This document shows positions 41,826-51,341 of a stretch of 64,000 bases of DNA, piece after piece (the stretch's first letter is position 1; every line of letters begins with the position of its first letter). Position numbers and translations under genes: made by a program. The notes beneath the pieces were generated by a model. It was not told where the DNA came from. It was given only the letters and a program-made list of their open reading frames with translations, and ran no database searches. The stretch covers positions 62,001-126,000 of the forward strand of contig DATALQ010000014.1 in NCBI GenBank assembly GCA_036260935.1, read 5' to 3'. The stretch is from JAEYOM01 sp036260935 (GTDB lineage Bacteria > Bacillota > Clostridia > Acetivibrionales > DTU013).

Positions 41826-42551
41826 ATGAAGAATATAGCTGATAGGTTTGGCAAGAGCAAAGAAGACAGGGAATTCATCATACTGAAGAATGTGGTGAAA
41901 TCCTTCCAGTCGGGTGAGGGAGCAGTTGAAATATTGAAAAATATTTCAATCAATATCAAAAGAGGAGAGTTTGTTGGTGTGTTCGGTAAGTCCGGAAGCG
42001 GTAAGAGCACACTGTTGAATGTACTGACAGGCATTGACAGACCGACAGAAGGGGAGGTATGGATCGATACCAGTCCCATTCATAAATACAGTGAGTCTGA
42101 AATGGCATTGCTTCGAGGCGGGAATATCGGGATCGTCTTTCAATTTTTTCAGCTCCTGCCCATGCTGACTTTATTGGAAAATGTCATTCTTCCCATGGAT
42201 TTCAGCAGAAAAATCAATAAGAACGACAGACGAGAAAGGGCAATGCTGCTGCTCCGCAAGCTGGGTATTGAAGAACACGCGCATAAATATCCTACCGCCG
42301 TTTCAGGTGGGCAGCAGCAGCGGGCTGCGATTGCCAGGGCATTGGCAAATGACCCGGACATCATCATAGCTGATGAGCCTACCGGAAACCTTGATTCGGT
42401 TACTTCCAAAGCCATATTCAGTATTTTCAAAGAGTTGGCAGCAGAGGGGAAAACAATTATCATTGTTACTCACGATAACAGCGTCCGGGATGAGTTTTCC
42501 AGGGTGATCCGGATATCTGACGGAGTTGTTTCCCATGAGGAGGTTTGCTAA
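41826..42551 (+). CDS. MacB/LolD-type ABC transporter ATPase
   Basis: ATPase of 241 residues with Walker A GKSGSGKST, signature VSGGQQQRAAIARAL, Walker B DIIIADEPTGNLDS and H-loop VTHD. It belongs to the group that partners FtsX-type permeases to export peptides, antibiotics or lipoproteins. ATG 41826 follows GGAGG; an in-frame upstream extension to 41775 has no ribosome site. Its stop codon overlaps the permease start by one base, so the two are translationally coupled. Confidence 0.94.
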   Translation: MKNIADRFGKSKEDREFIILKNVVKSFQSGEGAVEILKNISINIKRGEFVGVFGKSGSGKSTLLNVLTGIDRPTEGEVWIDTSPIHKYSESEMALLRGGNIGIVFQFFQLLPMLTLLENVILPMDFSRKINKNDRRERAMLLLRKLGIEEHAHKYPTAVSGGQQQRAAIARALANDPDIIIADEPTGNLDSVTSKAIFSIFKELAAEGKTIIIVTHDNSVRDEFSRVIRISDGVVSHEEVC

Positions 42552-44950
42552 TGATGAATACAATGATTAAAAAAATGCTCATGGATCTGCTCGCTAATAA
42601 AATAAAAACTGCCCTTATTATGCTCACGCTGTTTGTGGGTTCCATGTCGGTAGGAATTGTAGCAATGTTCGGCAGCTTTTTTGTACCCGAGGCGAACAGG
42701 ATCTACCAAAATGCTCAGCCCCACGATATTGTAATCAGAACCGGCGGTTTCAGCCCGGAAATACTCGGCGAAATCAGGAGTCTGCCTGAAGTAGAAAGCG
42801 CGGAAGCCAGAAGAAGGCTGACCGCAAGGCTGGCGGCGGGAAACAAAAAAATCAACATGAACCTAATTGTTCTGGGAGATACCAATACAATAGATATTCT
42901 AAGGAAAAGTGACGGGTCCGATAACCTGCCCAAGCTGTCAGAAAATGAACTGTATCTTGAAAGAGCTGTACTGAAGGATGTGAATAAAAAGCAGGGTGAT
43001 ACCGCAGAAGTTATCCTGGAGGGAAACAGGGCATTCAAACTCAAGATCAGGGAAATCGTCTATGACGCGGTTACGGAGCCCTACACACTTGAAGGCGACA
43101 TCACAGCCTACATCAATCAGGATACCTTGAAGCTGCTTACAGGTTTGGAAGGCTTCAATGAAGTGCTGATCAGGGCGGTGGGAGATAATTCAAGCAGGGA
43201 AAGGAATGCGCTGGTAGCAAGAAAAGCTGGCGATTTGCTGGAATCCAGGGGTATTACAGTAAACGAAACGGAAGTGCCGCAGCCCGGAACCTTTTATGCC
43301 ACACAGGCTTTGAACGCCATTACAATTATCATGACGCTGATCGGCAGCCTTTCAATACTGCTTGGTGTTTCCCTCATCGTAAACATCATCAACAGTATGA
43401 TGCTGCAGCACATCCGTCAAATCGGCATCATGAAGGCGATTGGCGGCAGCACCACGCAGGTTGGCCTGATGTATTTCGGCATGATTCTGGCTGCGGGACT
43501 TGCAGTATTTGCCGCAGCCCTGCCTTTGTCGGCCCTGGCAGGCTATGCAGTTTGCACGATGCTCGCGGGGCTCATGAATATGGATCTGGCAGGCATGAGG
43601 CTTCCCCTTTCGGTGGTACTGGTTCAGCTGGCCGGAGCTGTTCTTATGCCGCTGACAGCTGCATCGGTGCCCATTCTGAAGAGTGCCGGGTCAACGGTTT
43701 ATGACGCTTTAAACAATAATATAAAGGGAGCTTCTTTTAAAAATATTCCACTGGTGAATTTTCTTGCAAAGAAGATAAGCCTGCCGCCTGTACTGTTGGT
43801 TTCCATGCGAAACAATTTTCGCAACAAAGGAAGAATGCTGCTTACACTTGGGGCGCTGACTCTTTCGGGGACAATTCTGATAACCGGCATCAACCTGCAA
43901 AAAGGCTTTTCAAAGGCCATTGAAGACGCCGGTTTTCTCATGCCCGATGGAATACTTACTCTGTCTGAGTATGAAAAAGCAGGCAGAATAGAAGAGATCG
44001 CCAAAGGGGTGAAGGGCCTTGAAACAGTAGAGGCGTGGGGCTTTTGCGCCGGACGCCTGATTGAAGAGACAACCGGCAGCTCCAAAAAGGTAAGGCTTAT
44101 GGCACCAAAACCCGGCTCTGTTATTTTTGACAGCGTTAAGGCGGAAAAGAAGCTGACGGCAGGAAGGCTGATAAAGGATGACAGCAAAAACGAGATTGTT
44201 ATCAGCAGCCACCTGACGGAGCTATATCCGGATATCGGTGTGGGCGATTCCGTCACGATCAGCATAAATGGAAAGCCGGTAGTCTTTAGGGTAGCAGGTG
44301 TAATCAGCCTGTTCGGCCGCCCTGCTGACCCTGTGCTGATAGCAGGATACAGGTATTTGAACGGCTTGCTTGCGGGTGAGGATATGGTAATTGATTTAAG
44401 AGGGCTTACAACACAACATACCGAGGAGTATCAGAACCTGGTATTTTCTGAAATAGAAAAGCGGCTGAACAAAAACGGTATCACAGTCGCCGAAACAAAC
44501 CTGGGGGAAGCCATGCTGGAGCAGTTCAACACTTCAGCCTCCATTACTGTTATTCTTTTGATGTTTTTGGCGGTTATGACCGGATTCGTTGGAACCATCG
44601 GCTTGTCGGGGACACTGAGCATCAATGTGCTTGAGCGCGCCAGGGAATTCGGCGTCATGCGTTCGATAGGCGCCGCCAATACGAAGCTGAACCGGATGAT
44701 CGTTCTGGAGGGGATCCTTCTTAGCATAACAGCATGGATTCTGGGTATCCTTCTGGCAATTCCACTGACCGTTCTTTCGGGAAAGATGCTGGGAGAAGCA
44801 CTAATGGGAACAGCTGTCGGCTTTCATTTGAATTTGCCCGGGGTTATCGGCTGGCTGGTTGTTTCCGTTGCCGGTGCATACCTTGCAGGCTTGCTGCCCT
44901 GTATCAAAGTAAACAGGATGGTGATAAGGGAAGTGCTTTCCTATGAATAG
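42551..44950 (+). CDS. FtsX-family ABC transporter permease, large two-module form
   Basis: Permease of 799 residues with an N-terminal helix, a long extracellular MacB-like domain, a first FtsX module (LIGSLSILLGVSLIVNIINS, KAIGGSTTQVGLMYFGM) and a second module near the C-terminus (FVGTIGLSGTLSINVLERAREFG, RSIGAANTKLNRMIVLEG). Such ten-helix proteins act as single-chain exporters with the ATPase just upstream. GGAGG (42538-42542) supports ATG 42551. Cargo is unknown; antimicrobial peptides are the commonest for this type in Firmicutes. Confidence 0.93.
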   Translation: MMNTMIKKMLMDLLANKIKTALIMLTLFVGSMSVGIVAMFGSFFVPEANRIYQNAQPHDIVIRTGGFSPEILGEIRSLPEVESAEARRRLTARLAAGNKKINMNLIVLGDTNTIDILRKSDGSDNLPKLSENELYLERAVLKDVNKKQGDTAEVILEGNRAFKLKIREIVYDAVTEPYTLEGDITAYINQDTLKLLTGLEGFNEVLIRAVGDNSSRERNALVARKAGDLLESRGITVNETEVPQPGTFYATQALNAITIIMTLIGSLSILLGVSLIVNIINSMMLQHIRQIGIMKAIGGSTTQVGLMYFGMILAAGLAVFAAALPLSALAGYAVCTMLAGLMNMDLAGMRLPLSVVLVQLAGAVLMPLTAASVPILKSAGSTVYDALNNNIKGASFKNIPLVNFLAKKISLPPVLLVSMRNNFRNKGRMLLTLGALTLSGTILITGINLQKGFSKAIEDAGFLMPDGILTLSEYEKAGRIEEIAKGVKGLETVEAWGFCAGRLIEETTGSSKKVRLMAPKPGSVIFDSVKAEKKLTAGRLIKDDSKNEIVISSHLTELYPDIGVGDSVTISINGKPVVFRVAGVISLFGRPADPVLIAGYRYLNGLLAGEDMVIDLRGLTTQHTEEYQNLVFSEIEKRLNKNGITVAETNLGEAMLEQFNTSASITVILLMFLAVMTGFVGTIGLSGTLSINVLERAREFGVMRSIGAANTKLNRMIVLEGILLSITAWILGILLAIPLTVLSGKMLGEALMGTAVGFHLNLPGVIGWLVVSVAGAYLAGLLPCIKVNRMVIREVLSYE

Positions 44951-44973
44951 CAGCATTTGCGTGTCGAATAATG

Positions 44974-45002
44974 TTGAAAATTGTCGAACGTGTTGCTATA
45001 AT
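44974..45002 (+). promoter_or_regulatory. Sigma-A promoter before chemotaxis receptor gene
   Basis: TTGAAA (44974-44979), an exact 17-base spacer and TATAAT (44997-45002) lie in the gap after the exporter genes, about 50 bases before AAAGGAG and the chemoreceptor start region. Confidence 0.75.
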
Positions 45003-45082
45003 TAGATAATAAAGGCATCAATACCCAAGAATTTACCCAAAGGAGCGTATGATAATGGAACTTAACATTAAAGATTCTATCT

Positions 45083-46555
45083 ATGAAAAAATTTTTGGAG
45101 CATTTAAAAATCGGCACATTGATTCTATTGATAGGAGATATCTTTTCCGTATTGTTAGGTTTAATTACTACGCTGGGGGTTGGTGAAGGGATCCGGACAT
45201 TTGTTACTACCGCTGCAACAATGATGTTTAGTATGATTATATTTCTTTTTGCGATTTTCGCCATATTCGAGAAGCGGTTTCATATTAAGCTGGTAAATAG
45301 ATTAAGAACAAATATTTATTTTATAGTTATCATTTATTGCGCAGTTATCATGTCCGATACAAAAACCGCCTCCATGTGGGCCATTTCATACGTAGTCGTT
45401 CTTGTCAGTGTTTTTGCAATCACTTTAGGCGAATTTTTTGCAATCAATCTGGTTGGTGCTGCAGCATGTATGGCTTCTATCATTAGTGCCAATATGCTAA
45501 AGCAGCTTACGAGCAGTTATATCAGTCTGCTAGTAGTTATTGTTTTTGCCTATTTTCTCAGGAAGGCATTCAACAATATCACCGAAGGGCTGATAACAAC
45601 TCTAAATGATGTGAAAACGGCTATGAAAGTACAAGATAATTTGATTACTGCTATTAAAAATTCCACGAAAGAAGTATCTGATCAAATAGATGAATTGAAA
45701 AAAGGTTCATCGTCATTGGAAAGTTTAAACGGTTATACAGCAAATGCATCGGAGGAAATTGCTGTCGGGGTATCTGAGGAAGCAAAAAGCCTGCAGGCCG
45801 GAGTAGAAATTCTGTCGGCACTTTCCGGGAATATTGACAGTATTATTAAGAAGTTGACGGAACTGACTACGGAAGTAAGCGCCAGGAGTGAAGAGAACAA
45901 AGCGGGTAAAGAGATAACTGATCAACTGGAGAAGACGCTTGGTAAATCCCTGGAACTGAACAGGGACGTTTCACAAATTATTATACGTATAACCAATGAC
46001 TTTGAGAAAATCATCGGTTCGGTTGATACTATCAACAACATAGCAAATCAAACCAATTTGCTGGCATTAAACGCATCCATAGAAAGTGCAAGGGCTGGAG
46101 AGGCAGGTAAAGGTTTTGCAGTTGTTGCTGAGGAAATCCGTAAATTGTCAGAGCAGACCACGGTAGCGGCAAATGGCATTAATCATATGATACAGGATCT
46201 GAACAAACAAATCGAGGATGCTAAAGTTATCAATAAATCAATCAGTACTCAATCGGAGGAAACCAATAAAATTATTGAAGAAACACGTACAACACTGATA
46301 ACGACAATAGATTTCCTCACTGCCACTGACCGGAAACTGAACGAGATGGATATTGCCGCAAACTCGATCATCCATCAAAAGGAAGATGTAATGGAGAAAG
46401 TGGCAGCTTTATCCGCCATTGCGGAAGAACTATCGGCGACCGCAGAAGAAGTCAGTGCAACTGTGGAGACGCAGAAACAGGACGTAGTCGGAATAAATAG
46501 CAATATTCAAATAATCGGCGGCAGTGTTGATGAATTGGTAAAGCTCACAAACTAG
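45083..46555 (+). CDS. Methyl-accepting chemotaxis protein, membrane type without large sensor domain (apparent 5' frameshift)
   Basis: Chemoreceptor of 490 residues. Five or six hydrophobic helices fill residues 10-160 and no periplasmic domain is evident. The signalling hairpin tip is clear: IANQTNLLALNASIESARAGEAGKGFAVVAEEIRKL. The listed ATG has no ribosome site. AAAGGAG (45039-45045) instead serves an ATG at 45055 in another frame, whose product leaves the receptor frame at an A6T5 tract (45086-45096). Removing one A would join MELNIKDSIYEK to the receptor. The gene may therefore be phase-variable, frameshifted or affected by a base error. Confidence 0.87.
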   Translation: MKKFLEHLKIGTLILLIGDIFSVLLGLITTLGVGEGIRTFVTTAATMMFSMIIFLFAIFAIFEKRFHIKLVNRLRTNIYFIVIIYCAVIMSDTKTASMWAISYVVVLVSVFAITLGEFFAINLVGAAACMASIISANMLKQLTSSYISLLVVIVFAYFLRKAFNNITEGLITTLNDVKTAMKVQDNLITAIKNSTKEVSDQIDELKKGSSSLESLNGYTANASEEIAVGVSEEAKSLQAGVEILSALSGNIDSIIKKLTELTTEVSARSEENKAGKEITDQLEKTLGKSLELNRDVSQIIIRITNDFEKIIGSVDTINNIANQTNLLALNASIESARAGEAGKGFAVVAEEIRKLSEQTTVAANGINHMIQDLNKQIEDAKVINKSISTQSEETNKIIEETRTTLITTIDFLTATDRKLNEMDIAANSIIHQKEDVMEKVAALSAIAEELSATAEEVSATVETQKQDVVGINSNIQIIGGSVDELVKLTN

Positions 46556-46616
46556 AAAGAAAGCAGCTAAACACTACCATAACAGCAGAATGGTATTCCG
46601 GGCGCCCAAAAAAGAA

Positions 46617-46646
46617 AACAGGCGCCCGTGTAATTCAGCGCCTGTT
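46617..46646 (-). terminator. Intrinsic terminator of the minus-strand STAS/chemoreceptor operon
   Basis: AACAGGCGC (46617-46625) pairs with GCGCCTGTT (46638-46646). Read on the minus strand it is followed by TTCTTTTTT, a good U tract. An overlapping hairpin, CGGGCGCC (46599-46606) with GGCGCCCG (46621-46628), competes for the same bases. Confidence 0.75.
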
Positions 46647-46682
46647 AATCTTATATCCGGTTCTATGGCAAGGATCTTCAGA

Positions 46683-47075
46683 TCAGATCCCATATTCCTC
46701 TTTCAGCCAATCCAGAGCTTCTTCCTTCGTCCGGAAATACTCAGTAACCAGTTTATCCGCATGGGATGTCTGCTGGTGGCGCTTTGCCTGGACCTTGATG
46801 GACGCCATGCCTCCGGCGGCAAATGCAAGTGCAACGCACCCTGCTGCTTCGCAGACCACATGCAGGTTAGCAAACAATTGCTGGGTCTCAGGATCAAGAA
46901 TCGGCTCGAGTTTGTCAATAATCGGTACATAAGCCCATTTACCACCGAAGCTCTTTCCCTTTTTCAGCACATAATCAGTCAATTCTCTCACTGCATCCGG
47001 GGTGGACAATCCTACTCCTTCGGTAATTACAACCTTTCTTCCGGGAACATCGTAAACATTCATCTTCCAGCTCAT
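46683..47075 (-). CDS. SpoIIAA/STAS-like small protein
   Basis: Protein of 130 residues with alternating strands and helices resembling SpoIIAA-like or STAS/SEC14 proteins, which often bind partners or lipids. It shows GRKVVITEGVGLSTPDAVREL early, a central PIIDKLEPILDPETQQLF and a C-terminal ALDWLKEEYGI. AAGGAGGTAAGG precedes the ATG. It follows the chemoreceptor at 47112-48326 by 36 bases in one operon, so a link to chemotaxis signalling is possible. The function is unknown. Confidence 0.75.
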   Translation of the reverse strand: MSWKMNVYDVPGRKVVITEGVGLSTPDAVRELTDYVLKKGKSFGGKWAYVPIIDKLEPILDPETQQLFANLHVVCEAAGCVALAFAAGGMASIKVQAKRHQQTSHADKLVTEYFRTKEEALDWLKEEYGI

Positions 47076-47111
47076 TGTGCCTTACCTCCTTGATTTATTG
47101 TTTTCCTTTGT

Positions 47112-48326
47112 TCATCCTTTAAGCTCTTCCAGTACCTTGTTGAATCTATCGGATATTGCAACCATATCCCTTTTCATCTCACGGGACTGGTCCACGCCAT
47201 CCGTAGAAGCCTGTGATATGGAATCTACCAGTGCGAGCACATTGTTGACCGAGGCAAGCAGCTCTTCCGAGGTTTTGTTGAAGCCGTTCACCAGTTCGTT
47301 CATGAATAGAGCGTCTTCATTGTACTTTAAAGAGACATCCTGCATGAAGACATAATCGTCGTTCACGTCCTCCGACATGAATTCCAGCAGCCTTTTGGAG
47401 CTTGATGCCAGATTGCCGACGGAATTCTCCACCTGCTTCGTAACCTCCAGGATTTTGGACACGACTGTCTTGGATTGCTCGGCTAGTTTCCTGATTTCAT
47501 CGGCGACTACCGCAAAGCCCCTTCCGGCTTCGCCTGCCTTCGCGGCCTCTATGTTTGCATTCAATGCAAGCAGGTTCGTTTTCGAAGTAATCTGAATTAT
47601 GGAATCTGATAAAAAGGAAATCTGTTCGACTGTTCTCGATTCTTCAATGGCTTTTTCCAGCTCATCCCTGGTTTCCTCGAAAACCTGCTGCGCCTTTTCT
47701 CTGGAGTTGGCGAACCGGGCTTTCATATCCTGAGCAGTTTGGTTTATTTCGTTAACCGAAGATACGCCCTTAGAGGTTTTTGCGGCAATCTGCTGGACAG
47801 AGCCTGCGATATCAAGTGTTGCAGCGGCAACATTTTCCGAGGTATCTTCCGATTCCTTCATCGATTTTTCAAGCTTGCGGGATGCCTGACTGGCGCCTTC
47901 CATGCTTGAGCCCAACTCGACAAGAGCTTGCAGGACGGTATCTGGTAAAACGTTATTCTCATTCCCCAAGCCCGAGACTTGGCCTTTTATATATTTACAG
48001 ACCCGATCCGCCGAACTTGCGAGGAATCCGATTTCATCCCCTTTGTTGATCCATTCTGAAGGGATTTCCGATGAAAATACACCCGCGGCGGCGTCGTTCA
48101 GACTTTTGGCCAGCTTTGTAATCCGCTTGTTTTTGCGAGTTTCCGAAACGTAGGAACAAACGCGCAGCACAACAGCAATTGCCGCCGCTGCCAAAGCAAT
48201 CAACCGGGGCATGTTTCCGCTTTCAAAAGCAACCAGTAGTAAAAGACAGATGGTAATCGTGATTATAAGGAGCAGGTCGATCGGGAATAAGGGGATGTGT
48301 TTCTTTAACTTCAGTCCTTTCTTCAT
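47112..48326 (-). CDS. Methyl-accepting chemotaxis protein, short membrane form
   Basis: Chemoreceptor of 404 residues. Two adjacent hydrophobic helices near residues 14-60 anchor it with almost no external loop. A HAMP-like stretch follows (GVFSSEIPSEWINKGDEIG), then the signalling domain with ITSKTNLLALNANIEAAKAG and GRGFAVVADEIRKLAEQS. The lack of an external sensor suggests it detects intracellular or membrane-related cues. It heads an operon with the SpoIIAA-like gene. Confidence 0.92.
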   Translation of the reverse strand: MKKGLKLKKHIPLFPIDLLLIITITICLLLLVAFESGNMPRLIALAAAAIAVVLRVCSYVSETRKNKRITKLAKSLNDAAAGVFSSEIPSEWINKGDEIGFLASSADRVCKYIKGQVSGLGNENNVLPDTVLQALVELGSSMEGASQASRKLEKSMKESEDTSENVAAATLDIAGSVQQIAAKTSKGVSSVNEINQTAQDMKARFANSREKAQQVFEETRDELEKAIEESRTVEQISFLSDSIIQITSKTNLLALNANIEAAKAGEAGRGFAVVADEIRKLAEQSKTVVSKILEVTKQVENSVGNLASSSKRLLEFMSEDVNDDYVFMQDVSLKYNEDALFMNELVNGFNKTSEELLASVNNVLALVDSISQASTDGVDQSREMKRDMVAISDRFNKVLEELKG

Positions 48327-48580
48327 TTCACAAACCTCCGGCTTTGAAATGTGTACAAGGTGTTGAAATCTTTTCCTTGGTTGAAATCATATCTTATAGC
48401 ACTATTTTACAACTTGCGACAAATTAATGCAAATTTTTTATAAATTGCGCCAATGCCGCTTAAATCAGGATATATGAAAGGTGACGAATATTTGCAGCCG
48501 GCTGAAATACAATATATCGTTATACTTCCGGGTCCACGGCATTGTTTCCGTGAGGCCGGGTGAGCGAGGGGAGAGCGCCC

Positions 48581-49453
48581 TTGAAAAGAATGGGGAGAGA
48601 GACCCATAATCGAATCGATAACGATTTCTACAACAAGACGGGAGACAGCTGGTGGCAGCCGGATTCCCCCCTTTATCTGCTGCAAGCCTCCTTTAATCCC
48701 GCACGAACCGGCTATTTCAAAAGCATACTGTTCGAGAAAATGAAACTAGACCCCGGAGGAAAATCTGCGTTGGAGGTCGGCTGCGGAGGTGGCCTGCTCT
48801 GCGAGGAGATCGCCCGTATGGGCTTTGAAACCGGCGGAATCGATCCTTCCGGTAATTCTCTGCGAACAGCCGCAAAGCATGCCAAAGCAAGCGGTTTGTG
48901 CATCGATTACAGACAGGGAACCGGTGAAGACCTGCCGTATGTTGAGAATTCGATTGATGTTATATTTTGCTGTGATGTCCTTGAGCATGTCAACAATCCT
49001 GCAGTAGTTATTTCTGAGATATCCCGCATACTGAAACCCGGAGGGGTCTTCTTCTATGACACTATCAACAGGACAGTCCTGAGCAGGCTCGCTGCGGTCA
49101 AACTGGCACAGGAGTGGAGGCGGTGGGCCTTTGCGCCGCCGAATCTCCATGTTTGGGAGAAGTTCATAAAACCTGCAGAGTTAAATAAAATACTTTGCGA
49201 TAATGGTCTGGAGGGGAAGGAACAAAGAGGCTTGAAATGGAATGCTTCAACCTTTGAATTGCTTCATTGTCTTCACTGCCGGGCTAAGGGGCTGCTGACC
49301 TACGAAGATATCGGTAAAAAGCTGCTCATGGCGGAAAGCAAAAACAAAAGCATAATGTATATGGGTTATGCCATAAAAATGAATCATAAGGATCATAATG
49401 GTCGAAGTAAATATGTTGAGGATAAGGCAGGGGGTTTTTTTGAAGGAGCCTAA
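48581..49453 (+). CDS. UbiG-like SAM-dependent methyltransferase
   Basis: Class I methyltransferase of about 290 residues. The SAM motif I is ALEVGCGGGLLCEEIARMG, followed by GIDPSGNSL, and later segments VIFCCDVLEHV and RILKPGGVFFYDT. The N-terminal FYNKTGDSWWQ resembles UbiG and related O-methyltransferases. TTG 48581 with GGGGAG upstream is preferred; GTG 48560 and ATG 48590 are alternatives. It overlaps the next gene and forms a three-gene unit with an FAD oxidoreductase and an SDR reductase. These bacteria rarely make ubiquinone, so a specialised substrate is likely. Confidence 0.85.
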   Translation: MKRMGRETHNRIDNDFYNKTGDSWWQPDSPLYLLQASFNPARTGYFKSILFEKMKLDPGGKSALEVGCGGGLLCEEIARMGFETGGIDPSGNSLRTAAKHAKASGLCIDYRQGTGEDLPYVENSIDVIFCCDVLEHVNNPAVVISEISRILKPGGVFFYDTINRTVLSRLAAVKLAQEWRRWAFAPPNLHVWEKFIKPAELNKILCDNGLEGKEQRGLKWNASTFELLHCLHCRAKGLLTYEDIGKKLLMAESKNKSIMYMGYAIKMNHKDHNGRSKYVEDKAGGFFEGA

Positions 49454-51341
49454 TGAATGTGAAAAAGAAGGCTTATGCAGTGAAGCGCTGAGCATTTCAA
49501 GAAATTGCAGGCATTATGCCATGTGCAAGGTAGATTTTCTCGAGACCGGCGTCTGTGCATCCGGGTCGGAAAAACACTATGCGAGTTTTTATCCCGTGGG
49601 CAGAATGGATCTATATGCAGCCCTCTCCGACGGGATGGTGCCGGTGACTGAAAAATGTCTTGAAATCACGGACAGCTGCAACTTATGCGGCAAGTGTGAT
49701 TACCAATGCTATTTCGTCAGCGAAATGCGTCCTTCCAAAGTTATGAAGGCTTTGAAACGGTATGTTAACGACTTTGTAAAAAGCGGAGGTAAAATTGTTC
49801 ACTGCAGGGACGATGAAATCCTGACCGGGTTTAAAGCAATAGTTGGCGATTTTTGGGCTACCAACGATCCTGCGGTCAGAATCGCATACCATCACGACCT
49901 CTGCCCACATGTTACCTTTCACATGCCGGAGTACGTCATCCTGCCGGGTACGAAGGAAGAAATCTCATCAGTCATCAGGCTGTTGAACAGGTATGATATC
50001 CCCTACGCCGTACGCGGCAACGGCGCATCTTCCCACGGGCTGGTGTTCAGCGAGGGTGCCGTGATCGACCTGAACCGTATGAAAACCATCGAATTTCATG
50101 AAAAGAACTGGTTCGTCAAGGCGGGCCCAGGCGTTGCATCATATGACCTGCAGTACGCCGCAAGACAAAAGGGCTACAGGGTACATACCGCAGAACCGGC
50201 GGCACTTGTTTGCGCAAATCTCATGACCTCCGGCATCCTCTCCACGTTTTCCACTACATACGGGATATCTGCCGACAACTATATAGATGCGGAGTTTGTC
50301 GGAAGGGACGGCTCTTTTTTCAGATTGAATGACATCCGTTCTCCGAATCTTTTTTCCTTCGATCCAGCTCTCTCGGAGCATCCGCCCTTTGCCGTATGTG
50401 TATCGGTCAGCATTAAGCTGCATCCTGTCACACACGACGAAGAAGGAGTCCTCGTTCCATTTGCTTCGTTGGGCGGCGCCCTTGCCTTTGCAGAGGAATG
50501 TGCGGTCAGGCACATAGGTCTTGCCATTGGCATTCTTGGCAGCGATTTCGTCTCGACATTCATGGCTCCTTCGAAAAAGCTTGCCGCAGCTGTGAAAAGA
50601 GTATTTGAGGAGAAACTGGATATGCCCTTTGTTGTTCTTGTTATCGGTGATCGATATGCAATGAGAGCGATCCGGGAAATGGGGCATCCCGTGATAGATC
50701 AGTCCCTTTTCAAAACGCTTTACATGGGACTTCCGTCACTGGAATCGGCAGAGTGGCTGGATCTGCTGGAAGGGCTTTCGGACGACAAATGCTATTCCTA
50801 TCTTCTGCTCAGCGGGTTCGGCGAACTGGCCTCCATAGCGCTTGCACCTTCTCCCGCCCAGTTGGCACGGACTATCGACCCCGAACTCAGAAAGGTTTTC
50901 ACGGATATCTATTCAAGGCCGGAAATGAGCGACCTTGCCTGGTTGAATACATTCAGGATACAAAGCTCGCGCTATTGCCGGGAAAATCCATGCGTTGCGC
51001 TGGTATGCTACCTCCCCGTTGATGTATCACTAATCACAGAAATCCTGCGCGGATTATGCAGTATCGCCGACAGGCATGGGATCAGAAACGGATTCGGTTT
51101 TATAACGCCGTTCGACAACGGGAAACGATGTGTTTGGGAATACGATTATTACTTCGACAACAATGATCCGGACGGTCTGGAGCGGATCCGGCAGGCGGCC
51201 GAGGAAGCCGGCTGTTTGCTGGATGAGTACTCCCGGAAAACCGGTACGGTGCGGCAGGTCCGTTATGTAACCAATCAGGGCTGCTGCAGGAAAGAAAATC
51301 TTCTATATGCCTGGGAGGGAGAAGAATTAAATGGCCAATAA
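49440..51341 (+). CDS. FAD-linked oxidoreductase with N-terminal Fe-S cluster motif
   Basis: Protein of about 633 residues. The N-terminal 100 residues are cysteine-rich and contain CNLCGKCDYQC, a CX2CX2CX3C pattern for a 4Fe-4S cluster, with four more cysteines before it. A PCMH-type FAD-binding domain follows (VILPGTKEEISSVIRLLNRY, VRGNGASSHGLVFSEGAVID, FVKAGPGVASYDLQYAARQK). The C-terminal half resembles GlcD/alkyl-DHAP-synthase-like oxidases in outline. The start is unsure: TTG 49440 has AGGCAGGGGG upstream, ATG 49398 overlaps the methyltransferase gene more deeply. It probably performs a redox step on the product handled by its neighbours. Confidence 0.8.
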   Translation: MKEPNECEKEGLCSEALSISRNCRHYAMCKVDFLETGVCASGSEKHYASFYPVGRMDLYAALSDGMVPVTEKCLEITDSCNLCGKCDYQCYFVSEMRPSKVMKALKRYVNDFVKSGGKIVHCRDDEILTGFKAIVGDFWATNDPAVRIAYHHDLCPHVTFHMPEYVILPGTKEEISSVIRLLNRYDIPYAVRGNGASSHGLVFSEGAVIDLNRMKTIEFHEKNWFVKAGPGVASYDLQYAARQKGYRVHTAEPAALVCANLMTSGILSTFSTTYGISADNYIDAEFVGRDGSFFRLNDIRSPNLFSFDPALSEHPPFAVCVSVSIKLHPVTHDEEGVLVPFASLGGALAFAEECAVRHIGLAIGILGSDFVSTFMAPSKKLAAAVKRVFEEKLDMPFVVLVIGDRYAMRAIREMGHPVIDQSLFKTLYMGLPSLESAEWLDLLEGLSDDKCYSYLLLSGFGELASIALAPSPAQLARTIDPELRKVFTDIYSRPEMSDLAWLNTFRIQSSRYCRENPCVALVCYLPVDVSLITEILRGLCSIADRHGIRNGFGFITPFDNGKRCVWEYDYYFDNNDPDGLERIRQAAEEAGCLLDEYSRKTGTVRQVRYVTNQGCCRKENLLYAWEGEELNGQ

